DNA of 23,401 nt from an uncultured Prevotellaceae bacterium. Its GTDB lineage: Bacteria; Bacteroidota; Bacteroidia; Bacteroidales; Muribaculaceae. Below, one piece after another: positions 1 through 7,491 of this stretch. How positions within the stretch are numbered: the first letter of the stretch is position 1; each line of letters starts with the position of its first letter. The stretch covers positions 1 through 23,401 of the forward strand of contig CALGGO010000073.1 of the NCBI GenBank assembly GCA_937916085.1, given 5' to 3'. A program made the position numbers and the translations under genes. The notes beneath the pieces were generated by a model. That model was not told where the DNA came from, ran no database searches, and was given only the letters and a program-made list of their open reading frames with translations.

Positions 1-129
1 GTGCCCATATTCTGGCACATCAAGATTAGCACCAGCTATTGCTATTCTTTCCCAAGTTTGGTCAGCAGTTTCTGCAGGGAGTATCTTTGCTAACTTCTTA
101 CTTTGTTCTAAGTCTGTGTATGATTTCAT
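1..129 (-). CDS. Hypothetical phage protein, 5' part only
   Basis: An open frame begins with ATG at 129 and runs off the left edge after 43 codons. It begins MKSYTDLEQSKKLAKILPAE. That opening (SYTDLEQSKKLAKILP) resembles small uncharacterised proteins I associate with Bacteroides phages and prophages. No function is known to me and no catalytic motif is visible. The start lies five bases after the stop of the upstream gene (135-617), so the two are probably cotranscribed. It is too short within the window to judge domain content. Confidence 0.65.
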   Translation of the reverse strand, partial: MKSYTDLEQSKKLAKILPAETADQTWERIAIAGANLDVPEYGH

Positions 130-134
130 AAACT

Positions 135-617
135 TTACTCAATCATTAAATAATCTTTCACTAAGTCTTCATTTTCTTTTAGGAATAAATCACGCTGCTC
201 AGAAGTGTGGAAGGAAAGAAAATGTCTTATTCCGAAACAACCACTAAAATGTGCTATTTCATTTTTATCATTACAATTTATTGAAAATTTAAACATACTT
301 GTATCATTCCACTCTTCATCAGTAACAACACCACCAAATCGTTCATCATTAGCCATAATTTGGCTAATTTGCGCCATAGCAAGTGCAGACTTTGCTTGCT
401 TCTCTGTGGCAAAGATATTATGATTTCTAACAACATTGCGGTACTTAGTGACTGGAATAATAGAACACTCATGACCTATATAAAATCCGTTAAATGTGTT
501 ATTTTCTTTATCTCTCCACCTTTTAATAGGTTTAAACTTAATGCAATCAAAAGTAGAGTTTTCTTTATCAATTTCATATCCTTCAGGAGGAGTTATTTTA
601 ATTTCTTTTGTTTCCAT
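135..617 (-). CDS. Hypothetical phage protein, 160 aa
   Basis: The product is soluble and mixed in composition. It opens with METKEIKITPPEGYEIDKE, a segment (PPEGYEIDKENSTF) that recalls a common uncharacterised family in Bacteroidales phages. No transmembrane segment, metal-binding cluster or nucleotide-binding loop is visible. The region around residues 60-95 (ATEKQAKSALAMAQISQIMA) should form amphipathic helix. It sits directly upstream of the truncated gene at 1-129. The 92 bases between it and the methylase at 710 are AT-rich and hold no other gene. I cannot assign a function. Confidence 0.75.
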   Translation of the reverse strand: METKEIKITPPEGYEIDKENSTFDCIKFKPIKRWRDKENNTFNGFYIGHECSIIPVTKYRNVVRNHNIFATEKQAKSALAMAQISQIMANDERFGGVVTDEEWNDTSMFKFSINCNDKNEIAHFSGCFGIRHFLSFHTSEQRDLFLKENEDLVKDYLMIE

Positions 618-709
618 AATCTTTTAAATTAAGTTAGTTACACAATACTTCAAAGCAGCCTCAACTGCCTCTTCAAATATTAGATATGTAGTGCGCCGCA
701 CAGCGGCGT

Positions 710-1399
710 TCAACAGTCAATCTCTGTCTTAAATAGGTTGTTCTCATTGCTTATCCTGTCACATGCGAGACGGTAGTAGTCTTCTCTTATTTCGTTGCCC
801 ATGAAGTTGATGCCGTTATTCATGCACACTACCGCCGTTGTCCCGCTCCCCATACATGGGTCAAGGACCGTGTCTCCCGGTGATGCAATAAGTCTCACAG
901 CCCTCTCAACAACAGGCTGGTTTATCGCCTCGGGGTGCCATCCGTATTTCGAACGATAACCATTTTGATAGGGTATATCATCCCACACATCGGTAGGGTA
1001 ACTCTTGTCGTGATTTTGTCTTGCGCCGTTCCAATGCAGCTTCTTGTCACCCTTGCACAGAAACAGCATAATGTTGTGCCTGAATCCAAGCATCCATGCT
1101 GGGCGCAGACTCCCCCGCCGTATCAGCGGCACTTGGGAACGGAACTCAAAAAACGAAAGGAAAATATCAGCGGTGGCAAGGATGTATTTAGGGGCGTTAA
1201 CATAAATGACGTTGCCACCTTCCACAAGTATGCGGCTGAAATGCTTTGCCATCTTCTCAATCCAGCACCTATAGTTGGATATCTTGTCTTTTCCTTTCTC
1301 TCCATTTTGGTAGAATGGCGCGTCAAAAAAAATGGCGTCAACTGAATTATCTTCTATCGTTGACAGCCATTCTACAGCATCGCCTTTATGAAGTATCAT
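710..1399 (-). CDS. DNA adenine/cytosine-N4 methylase, beta-class layout
   Basis: A 229-aa SAM-dependent amino-methyltransferase. The N-terminal catalytic motif IV is FFDAPFY (residues 24-30) instead of the usual DPPY. The SAM-binding motif I is LDPCMGSGTT (179-188). The order catalytic motif then SAM motif is that of the beta class (established family rule). A degenerate HPEAINQPV (about 155-163) stands where most relatives have HPTQKP. The altered DAPF keeps Asp, Pro and an aromatic residue, so activity is plausible but not certain. It is one of at least four methyltransferases in the window, which suggests shielding of phage DNA from host restriction. Confidence 0.88.
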   Translation of the reverse strand: MILHKGDAVEWLSTIEDNSVDAIFFDAPFYQNGEKGKDKISNYRCWIEKMAKHFSRILVEGGNVIYVNAPKYILATADIFLSFFEFRSQVPLIRRGSLRPAWMLGFRHNIMLFLCKGDKKLHWNGARQNHDKSYPTDVWDDIPYQNGYRSKYGWHPEAINQPVVERAVRLIASPGDTVLDPCMGSGTTAVVCMNNGINFMGNEIREDYYRLACDRISNENNLFKTEIDC

Positions 1400-1414
1400 A
1401 AATTGAATGAATAT

Positions 1415-1624
1415 TTATGTCTCCTTAATCATCGTGCGGATGTAGTCAAAGGCAAACTGTTCGTTTCTCTCGCTCTCTAGAATGCGGCTGGTGACGAAGC
1501 CCCATGCCTTGTCGCTGGCTTCCTTGAAGCCGCAGTCCCACGCCTCGTTGAGCACGTCGCCCACCGTCATGTGTCCGTGTCCCACGGCACGGGTCAGTTC
1601 TTTTATTTTCTGTTCTCTCGTCAT
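1415..1624 (-). CDS. Hypothetical small protein, 69 aa
   Basis: Starts MTREQKIKELTRAVGHGH and is predicted largely helical with many charged residues. I do not recognise a family. It lies 15 bases upstream of the methylase at 710-1399 and in the same direction, so it probably belongs to the same operon. No transmembrane or metal-binding motif is visible. Confidence 0.65.
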   Translation of the reverse strand: MTREQKIKELTRAVGHGHMTVGDVLNEAWDCGFKEASDKAWGFVTSRILESERNEQFAFDYIRTMIKET

Positions 1625-1664
1625 AAGTTATTGTTTAGACTGTGGATAATTCTTTATAAGCACT

Positions 1665-1829
1665 TTACCACTCCTCCGTCTCCTCCTTGTGGCGGAGCAG
1701 GTTGGCGTGGTCGAGCATCCGCTTGCGTAGCTTCTCGTCCCTCACCTTTTCGGCGATGCCCATCTTGTTGTAGGGGCAGGTCTCCTCGTTGTAGAGCGCC
1801 AGCAGCTCCCTGTCAGTCTTCTCGTTCAT
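1665..1829 (-). CDS. Hypothetical small charged protein, 54 aa
   Basis: I chose the internal ATG at 1829 (MNEKTDRELLALYNEE) because the longer frame from 1877 would start far inside the preceding gene. From 1829 the overlap with the DnaA-like gene is only 17 bases, typical of this operon. The product is helical and highly charged (KVRDEKLRKRMLDHANLLRH). I do not recognise a family. Confidence 0.6.
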   Translation of the reverse strand: MNEKTDRELLALYNEETCPYNKMGIAEKVRDEKLRKRMLDHANLLRHKEETEEW

Positions 1830-2124
1830 CACTTTCTCTTTTAAGTTGCAGGGCGGCTTCGCACACCTTCCTGTCATACGCCCTGCCGAGTGCTATTATG
1901 TTCTCTATCTGCCTCACGGAGTACATCACCGTGGCGTGGTTCTTGCCCATCGCCTCGCCCGCCTCCATATAGGTCATGCCGATGTTGCGCACCAGGTGCC
2001 ACATCACCAGCTGTCGTGCCACGGCGATGCGATACACGCGGCTCCTGCCCATGATGTCATCAGGCGTGACGTTGCCCAGCAGCGCGCACACCCTCTCTAC
2101 GGTATCTCTCACTACTGCTCCCAT
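1813..2124 (-). CDS. DnaA domain IV-like DNA-binding protein
   Basis: A 103-aa protein that looks like an isolated C-terminal DNA-binding domain of the replication initiator DnaA. Residues 28-75 follow the domain IV pattern: an arginine-rich helix (GRSRVYRIAVARQLVMWHL), then MTYMEAGEAMGKNHATVMYS. GKNHATV matches the GRDHTTV-type DnaA signature whose residues contact the DnaA box (established knowledge). No AAA+ ATPase domain is present. Possible roles are DnaA-box binding for phage replication, or interference with or regulation of host DnaA-controlled promoters; this is inference. It overlaps its upstream neighbour (2112-2354) by 13 bases and its downstream neighbour by 17. Confidence 0.8.
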   Translation of the reverse strand: MGAVVRDTVERVCALLGNVTPDDIMGRSRVYRIAVARQLVMWHLVRNIGMTYMEAGEAMGKNHATVMYSVRQIENIIALGRAYDRKVCEAALQLKRESDERED

Positions 2125-2354
2125 CCTTCCTGCTCCCTCCTGTGAAAGTGTATTGACGTGATGGTATGGTCTTCGAGCGGTCCGCCGTTTATCATGCGCA
2201 GACCGCTGGCAAGGTAGTCGAGGTATAGGCGCGTGCGCTTCACGCCGCGACGGTAGCCCTCGGGTTTGCTGTTGAAGCCGATGTCCCCGAGGATAGTGTC
2301 GAGCTCGTCTTGCAGCTCGTAGATGTCTTTGACGGTTAGGTCTTTTATCTTCAT
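2112..2354 (-). CDS. Hypothetical protein, 80 aa
   Basis: Starts MKIKDLTVKDIYELQDELDT. It has a helical N-terminal half, then a basic stretch (GYRRGVKRTRLYLDYL). Not recognised. It lies four bases after the stop of the SPFH protein and overlaps the DnaA-like gene by 13 bases, so translation is probably coupled along the three genes. Confidence 0.65.
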   Translation of the reverse strand: MKIKDLTVKDIYELQDELDTILGDIGFNSKPEGYRRGVKRTRLYLDYLASGLRMINGGPLEDHTITSIHFHRREQEGWEQ

Positions 2355-2358
2355 AATG

Positions 2359-3189
2359 TCATTTGTTGAGATTCAGTAGAGGGGTGGAGTTGCCGAGCAT
2401 ATAGGTGGGGAGTTTGCCGTCCCATTTCTGCACCGCCTCATAGTCCACCAGTCGTTGGTTTTTCTCAAGCGCCTCTGCCTTGATTGTCATCGCCTCCGCG
2501 TCGGCTTTCGCGCTGATGACTTTCTGGTCGGCCTCTTCCTGGATGCGCCGTGTGTTGTTCTGCGCCTCCTGTGCCTTCTGCGCGGCGATCACTTTGTTCT
2601 CGATAGCCTTCTCGAAGTTGTCGGAGTAATCGAGGTTGGCGATTTGAAAAGTGATGTTCTCGATGTATCGGCTGTCTATCTTCTTCTTCAGCTGGTCAAG
2701 GATTTGCAGCCGCGCCTTCTCCCTGTTCGCCACCAGGTCTTGCGCCTGCCAGATGCCCACCACATCCTTTATCGCGTCTTGCAGGTAGGGTGTTATGAGC
2801 TTCTGCTGGTATTCCTTGCCGACATTCTCGTATATTGCCGGTACGGCTTCGGGGACGACGTTGTAGGTCATGGTGAACGTCAGTTCTGCGGTCTGAATGT
2901 CTTTCGTGTAGGTGACTGCTTTGTCGGAGAGCACCTGTGTGCGCACGTCGGTCTTCTCCATCGAGCTTATGAACGGCCATTTGAACCCTATGCCGTTATT
3001 GAACGATGTGGAGTTCACCTTCCCCAGCGTCACGAGTGTTCCTCGGTGACCCGGCGCGACACGGTAGATGCTGCTTATTAGTGTTATCACTGCGAAGATT
3101 GCGATGCCGAAGACGGTAATCTTCTTGGTAATCTTCTTGCTAAGTTCAAATCTCTTGTTTGGTTCTTCGTTTGTGTCAAAAATTCTCAT
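2359..3189 (-). CDS. SPFH/band-7 (prohibitin-like) membrane protein
   Basis: A 276-aa protein with a basic N-terminus, one transmembrane helix (about residues 25-43, VFGIAIFAVITLISSI), then an SPFH/prohibitin domain starting YRVAPGHRGTLVTLGKV. The C-terminal third is a long charged coiled coil rich in Ala, Glu, Lys and Gln (about 195-245), usual for prohibitin/HflK relatives that form ring assemblies at the inner membrane. In bacteria such proteins modulate membrane proteases like FtsH (family knowledge). A phage copy could influence lysogeny or membrane integrity, which is inference. It lies downstream of the methylase, whose frameshifted reading overlaps its start by 14 bases; the repaired frame ends before it. 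Confidence 0.88.
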   Translation of the reverse strand: MRIFDTNEEPNKRFELSKKITKKITVFGIAIFAVITLISSIYRVAPGHRGTLVTLGKVNSTSFNNGIGFKWPFISSMEKTDVRTQVLSDKAVTYTKDIQTAELTFTMTYNVVPEAVPAIYENVGKEYQQKLITPYLQDAIKDVVGIWQAQDLVANREKARLQILDQLKKKIDSRYIENITFQIANLDYSDNFEKAIENKVIAAQKAQEAQNNTRRIQEEADQKVISAKADAEAMTIKAEALEKNQRLVDYEAVQKWDGKLPTYMLGNSTPLLNLNK

Positions 3190-3976
3190 AATCGTTATTT
3201 TTTATTGTTGTTAGAATAGTGTCAGTTATTCTTGTTGTATTCGCCGTTTGGCGATGTCGAAATAGTGTTCTTCCTTCTCTATGCCGATGTAGTGTCGTCT
3301 CTCCCTTATCGCCGCCACGCAGGTAGAGCCCGAGCCCATCGTGTTGTCCAGGACTACCCCCCCCCACGTTGGTATATGTGCGGATGAGGTATCGCAGCAG
3401 ATCCACGGGCTTCTGGGTGGGATGCCAGGACTCGCCTTTGATGTGTTCCTTAGCGATGGTTATGATGCTTGTGGGGTATTTCTCGTCGGAAATCAAGTCT
3501 TTGGCTGGGTGAAACACACCATAACATCTGTTAGTCTCATTACCGAGATGTTTGCCTCGGCTGTGGTTGCGCTTGTGTGGCTCACATTTCTCCATCTGCG
3601 GGTTATAGATCGGCTGTTTCTTGTAGAAAACCAGGATGTCCTCGTGTTGACGCAGCGGCATTTTCTTTGCGTTAAGGAAGCCAGTTTTCAGTCTCTTGTC
3701 CCAGACGAGGTTGTAGCGCCACAGCTTCTTGTTGCTCATCATCAGCCGTGCCGTGAACATCCCCTGTGCGAACAGCACTATGGCGGCGTTGTCCTTTGTG
3801 ATGCGCTCGTACTGCTGCCACAGCGGCTCAAAAGGGATCACCGAGTCCCATTTCGCGTGTTTATTGCTCTTGTTCAGGACTCCGTATGGCAGGTCGCACA
3901 GCACCATGTCGATGCTCTTATCGTGGATATTCGGCATGATGTCGAGGCAGTCTCCGAGGAATATCTGGTCGGTCAT
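3176..3976 (-). CDS. DNA methylase (DLPYG type), frameshifted at a G9 tract
   Basis: Adenine or cytosine-N4 methylase. I place the start at ATG 3976 (MTDQIFLGDCLDIM), eight bases after the upstream stop. The catalytic motif is CDLPYG (residues 27-32), followed by HPTQKPVDLL further on. After YTNV the coding strand has nine Gs (3357-3365 on the plus strand), and the frame then turns into non-family sequence up to 3176. With eight Gs the frame continues VLDNTMGSGST, the SAM-binding motif I, and ends RRIQQE at 3226. The sequence as given therefore encodes a protein lacking the SAM motif. It is either a slippage-controlled (phase-variable) gene or a sequencing error. In the repaired frame the stop TAA is followed by codons for LTLF and another stop, as if a terminal QLTLF had been lost. 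Confidence 0.82.
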   Translation of the reverse strand: MTDQIFLGDCLDIMPNIHDKSIDMVLCDLPYGVLNKSNKHAKWDSVIPFEPLWQQYERITKDNAAIVLFAQGMFTARLMMSNKKLWRYNLVWDKRLKTGFLNAKKMPLRQHEDILVFYKKQPIYNPQMEKCEPHKRNHSRGKHLGNETNRCYGVFHPAKDLISDEKYPTSIITIAKEHIKGESWHPTQKPVDLLRYLIRTYTNVGGGSPGQHDGLGLYLRGGDKGETTLHRHREGRTLFRHRQTANTTRITDTILTTIKNNDYENF

Positions 3977-3983
3977 AAAGTAT

Positions 3984-5066
3984 CTATTCTTCGTCAAAAT
4001 CAATCTTTTTTTGCAGGAACTTCTCGGCATACCACACGCTATAAGCCTTGCCGCTGCTCCACCAGTCGTAAATATTTTCTGCTATCTGTTCTTCCGACAG
4101 TTTCTCCCCTCCGCCATCCTCGGCAGAGGGGTTGTCTAAAAACCCCACACCCCATAGTTTTGTCTCCCTGGTGTCGATGGGGCATCTGCCATCTTCCCTT
4201 TTTTTTTTGTAGTGCGGGGGGAGTATTGCTGATGCCGTATCCCCCCCTCCCGCACGGATTGCCATTATTGCCTTAATCCAATTGCGTTTCACGTGGGGGA
4301 ACATCTTTTCCTCTTTTTTCTTTTGTTTAAGCGGTGACATCGGACATAGAATACAACCAATTCTTTTATATCCCATATCATAAAGCTCACAGTGCTCAAT
4401 CTCCATGCCGTTGAGAAAATCCCACACGTCTTTTTCTGTCCAGTCGATAATGGGAGAAACAAGAATAGAGTCTTTCCCGTTTATGCACTTGATTTCACTC
4501 TCTTTGTCAATCGAGAACTCATCGTGATTGAGATTCTTATGTTTCCTCTTTATTTTATCAACCTTCTTTTTCTGCCAATTCTCAAACTCCTCAAAATTGC
4601 CTGAGAACTTGTGTCCCGAAACCTCCCATTCTTTGCGTTTCTTGCGGCGAAAACTCTCTTCATGGCGTATGCCTATCAGCGTGACTTTTCCTGCTCCGGA
4701 ACTCTCCTTGAATCTCTGACAACACCACCGCACTTTTCGTGTCGGCAATATTCCCATTTCTATCGCCACCTGATATATGCTTTTGTCAAGTTTCTTAAAC
4801 TCCACATCGGGATAATTCCTTCTGACAAAGCATATTAGCTGGGGGGGATCTACGCTCGTTGGTGAGAAATGCGCCTTGAATTTCACTCCCGCCAACTGTG
4901 CTACGTGGTACAAACATTGACTATCTTTTCCTCCCGAGAAGGCTAGGGAAAACCCGTCTTCAGGGTCGTATTTCAACGCCAGTTTCTCGGCTTTTTTGAG
5001 CACAGAAATTGAGTAGTCAATCTTCAGCACCAGGCTCGGTCTTAAATGATGATAATCTTCTCTCAT
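3984..5066 (-). CDS. PAPS reductase-like (PP-loop) protein with a palindromic insertion
   Basis: A 360-aa member of the phosphoadenosine-phosphosulfate reductase-like adenine-nucleotide alpha-hydrolase superfamily. The PP-loop is LAFSGGKDSQ (residues 41-50). RRNYPDVEF, RWCCQRFKE, LIGIRHEES and a Cys pair near CILCPMSP follow. Phage relatives next to methylases are thought to take part in sulfur or DNA-modification chemistry; the exact reaction is unknown. Residues about 272-322 do not fit the family and coincide with DNA rich in hairpins (4101-4255), so I read them as an in-frame insertion. After it the family-like tail EENIYDWW-type (ENIYDWWSSGKAYSVWYAEK) resumes. The coding strand also carries A10 and several G or C runs. 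Confidence 0.82.
   Translation of the reverse strand: MREDYHHLRPSLVLKIDYSISVLKKAEKLALKYDPEDGFSLAFSGGKDSQCLYHVAQLAGVKFKAHFSPTSVDPPQLICFVRRNYPDVEFKKLDKSIYQVAIEMGILPTRKVRWCCQRFKESSGAGKVTLIGIRHEESFRRKKRKEWEVSGHKFSGNFEEFENWQKKKVDKIKRKHKNLNHDEFSIDKESEIKCINGKDSILVSPIIDWTEKDVWDFLNGMEIEHCELYDMGYKRIGCILCPMSPLKQKKKEEKMFPHVKRNWIKAIMAIRAGGGDTASAILPPHYKKKREDGRCPIDTRETKLWGVGFLDNPSAEDGGGEKLSEEQIAENIYDWWSSGKAYSVWYAEKFLQKKIDFDEE
4101..4255 (-). repeat. Palindromic element inserted in frame in the PAPS reductase-like gene
   Basis: Within about 155 bases there are four inverted pairs: CCCCTC/GAGGGG (4106-4111, 4126-4131), GGGGTT/AACCCC (4128-4133, 4141-4146), CCCCAT/ATGGGG (4150-4155, 4177-4182) and GTGCGGG/CCCGCAC (4212-4218, 4249-4255). 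It encodes low-complexity residues (GGGDTASAILPPHYKKK and NPSAEDGGG) where the protein family would continue directly. This looks like a REP- or MITE-like palindromic insertion that kept the frame open. No target duplication is evident by eye. Confidence 0.5.
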
Positions 5067-5093
5067 TCCTATTTTTATTAGATTGTTCTGTTG

Positions 5094-5591
5094 TTAGAAT
5101 AGTGTCAGTTGTATAGGTGTTTTCGGTGATGCCTGAGTTGTATTGTGCGGATAATACAACAGTTCATAAATATAGTAAAGGCAAGCTACTACTATTGAGT
5201 TCCCTGCCAGCTTGTAGCTCTGTGAATTAGAGATTATCTGCTTGCCTGTCTCATCAACAGAAAGCAGTTTGTCTATCTCATTTTCAGGGACATCCATCAA
5301 TCTGTAGCACTCTCTAGGAGTGAGCTTGCGTATTCTGAACTTCTTGCCTTTCAGCTCATCGGGCAAGGTGAATTTCTTTTTCTGTTCTGCCATGTCTATA
5401 ATAAAATTGTTGTGTTCAAAGCTACTGTCTTGTCCATATTCCACTATCAACGGTTGCCTACCCCCCCCACCCATAGAATTGAGGGCAGGGCTTAAACCGT
5501 TCCTATCGTACAAATTACCAGCATAACTACCTCCATGGAAGTCATGGTTGTAGATGTTCGTTATCCTTATCACTCTCGGTTTGCTCATCAT
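5094..5591 (-). CDS. C-terminal part of a split C5-cytosine methyltransferase
   Basis: A 165-aa frame containing the end of a Dcm-type methyltransferase: a target-recognition segment (VIRITNIYN, LYDRNGLSPALNSMGGGGRQ), then motif IX-like RKLTPRECYRLM (about residues 88-99) and motif X-like YKLAGNSIVVACLYYI. Motifs I-VIII are missing here and lie in the frame at 6547-7491, about 950 bases upstream on the coding strand. The final residues IQLTLF match the consensus of bacterial sliding-clamp-binding peptides (QLxLF). A G8 tract (5461-5468 plus strand) lies inside it. Whether it is translated alone or joined by frameshifting to upstream modules cannot be decided from sequence. Confidence 0.78.
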   Translation of the reverse strand: MMSKPRVIRITNIYNHDFHGGSYAGNLYDRNGLSPALNSMGGGGRQPLIVEYGQDSSFEHNNFIIDMAEQKKKFTLPDELKGKKFRIRKLTPRECYRLMDVPENEIDKLLSVDETGKQIISNSQSYKLAGNSIVVACLYYIYELLYYPHNTTQASPKTPIQLTLF

Positions 5592-6596
5592 CGTTTTCTA
5601 ATAGGCACACTCCCGCGTCATGCATGTTGGCTTTGAGAGCTCGGCTGACACCCTCCAGCCCCCCCTAAAGAAAGGCGCTGTGGTGCCGAGATACAACCCG
5701 TCGCCGTCATGCAAGATTCTGCCTTTGAATTTTATGTGCGGTTTATCCATATATCTCTACTAACATATTGTCTTTCAGCACGCTCGTTATCGTGTTTGCT
5801 CACTCGTCGAGTCGCAGCGCGGGTCTCTTCCCCTGGAACTTGATGCCGCCGTTGTCACCGACCTTGCGGCGCAGGGCTTTCATCTCCTCGCTCCTCTCGT
5901 AGCGTATCACGTATGCTGTCATATATCTCTACTATCAGAACCCATCTTGATTCTGTCCCCCCCCCGTCATAGATGGAGTAAGGCAGTTGACCCATGGGTT
6001 AAGATTGCGGTTTATTACATTGCCCTTGCTGTCTCTTGTCCTGCTCAGACCGTATATCTTCCGTGTCATATATCTCTATCACCAGTGAGTCCTTTGCGAC
6101 CCTCGTTATCGAGTTGGCGTATTCCCGCCCTATCTCCAGCCTTTGCTGATGCGGGGAGGAGTGCCACTCCCCTTTGCACCGCCCTCTCAGGGCGCAGCTC
6201 TTTATCGTCATAAATCTCCGCCACCGCTGTTATCCCCATCCCCGTTGAGAGGCACGCACTCATGAATCCGCACTTGCCGTAGCTCGCCCTGACTGCTCTT
6301 GCGCACCCCCCCCTGTCGGTGTTGATTATTATCGTCCTCATAAATCTCAGCCACGCACGTCATTGTCGCCCCCCCACGAGAGGAGCGTCGCCACTCCGTA
6401 CTTGTAGCACCCCGCCGTCACGGTCTTCGCCGTCCCATCCTGGCAGGTGTTCAACAATATCTGTTTCATAAACTTCTATCACGAGTGGAGGTGACTTATA
6501 GTCCGTCGCTATGAGCGTCATCGCCACATTCTCCCTCAGTTCCAGTTTACCGAATCCCTTTGCGGGGTCTCGGCACACCAATGTCTTCATACTCAA
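5592..6596 (-). repeat. Degenerate target-recognition modules of the C5 methyltransferase, in shifting frames
   Basis: Between the two methyltransferase halves the coding strand holds seven related modules of 121-172 bases. They begin at ATGs 6590, 6469, 6341, 6211, 6069, 5922 and 5750. Most end in a segment like LVIEIYD, and nearly every new ATG sits out of frame inside the TAT-GA codons of the preceding EIYD (GAGATATATGA and similar). Recognisable pieces include MTLIATDYKSPPLVIEVYE, ILLNTCQDGTAKTV, RTRDSKGNVINRNLN, ANSITRVAKDSLVIEIYD and LEGVSRALKANMHDAGVCL. G7-G9 tracts occur in four of the seven (plus-strand 6369-6375, 6306-6313, 5957-5965, 5659-5665). The module at 5922 has an in-frame TGA at 5800. 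No single frame spans the region. Confidence 0.6.
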
Positions 6597-7491
6597 TTAT
6601 CTTAGGCGCCACTCCGCTGTGGTTTCCCACGACCAGACATGGCGAGATACCGTTTGGAGAGAATACCCCCCCGTTCATCTTTGACCGCCACACATAGCCT
6701 ACTTTAATCTGTTTCATAATCTTTGTAGAAGTTGTATCAACCCGACTGCCCGGTCTTGTCCTCACTGTGAAAGCCGTGTCGTCTTCATCTTTTGGAGTGA
6801 ATTTGTGCCCATGGCTGTCATCATCGTTCACTCGGTTGAAATACTCCAGTGCCTTGTCGCTGAGGTAGTATTTCTCATCAACGTGATCTTCAAGCACATC
6901 TTTCAGGCGCAGCTCCAGAGGGAACGGCTCGGGGAACACGAAAGGTGTATCATCAAGTTTGGAGATCATAAACACCCGCTCTCTGTTCTGCGGCACTCCG
7001 TAGTCCCTGGCGTTCATCACCTGCCAGTAGTTGCGGTATCCGTAGCCCTCAAGCACCTCACACCACTTCTGGAAATAAGGCATGAATTTCTTTGAGACGA
7101 GTGCCTTCACGTTCTCCATGAGCAGGACTTTTGGGCGCAGTGTGTCTATCGCTCTCTCGCACTCCCATAGCAGCGACGAGCGTGTACCTGAGCCATCCTC
7201 AAAGCCCCTTTGCTTGCCTGCCGCGCTGATGTCCTGGCATGGAAAGCTAAGTGTCAGTAAATCAATGACCTGCCTCCCAATTTGCTGTTTCCAGTCTATC
7301 TTGCTCACATCGCCGAGGTTGCGGTCGGCATATTGCGGATAGATGAGGTTGTGCGCCTGGATGGCGTACTTGTCAATCTCTGCCCAGGCTATCAAGTCAT
7401 AGTCAAAATCGGGATGGCTCTCTTTTATCCTGTCCAGTCCTAAGCATTGGCTGTCGTAGCCGCTGAACAGTGTTATAACGTTTATCTTCAT
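6547..7491 (-). CDS. C5-cytosine DNA methyltransferase, N-terminal catalytic part
   Basis: A 314-aa frame with the full catalytic core of a Dcm/M.HhaI-type enzyme: motif I ITLFSGYDSQ (residues 6-15), motif IV SFPCQDISAAG with catalytic Cys85, motif VI MENV (125-128), and motif VIII ARDYGVPQNRERV (161-173). It then enters a recognition region (NGISPCLVVGNHSGVAPKIIEYED) and runs out of frame 15 or so codons into the next module. Motifs IX-X lie in 5094-5591. A complete enzyme would need restored frames or assembly of separate polypeptides (split C5 methyltransferases are known). The ATG at 7491 directly abuts the distal end of CRISPR array 1. Confidence 0.85.
   Translation of the reverse strand: MKINVITLFSGYDSQCLGLDRIKESHPDFDYDLIAWAEIDKYAIQAHNLIYPQYADRNLGDVSKIDWKQQIGRQVIDLLTLSFPCQDISAAGKQRGFEDGSGTRSSLLWECERAIDTLRPKVLLMENVKALVSKKFMPYFQKWCEVLEGYGYRNYWQVMNARDYGVPQNRERVFMISKLDDTPFVFPEPFPLELRLKDVLEDHVDEKYYLSDKALEYFNRVNDDDSHGHKFTPKDEDDTAFTVRTRPGSRVDTTSTKIMKQIKVGYVWRSKMNGGVFSPNGISPCLVVGNHSGVAPKIIEYEDIGVPRPRKGIR

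Noticed and set aside
3341..4276. A 311-codon rightward frame
   Set aside because: It is antisense to two clear genes (methylase and PAPS reductase-like) and has no family-like sequence.
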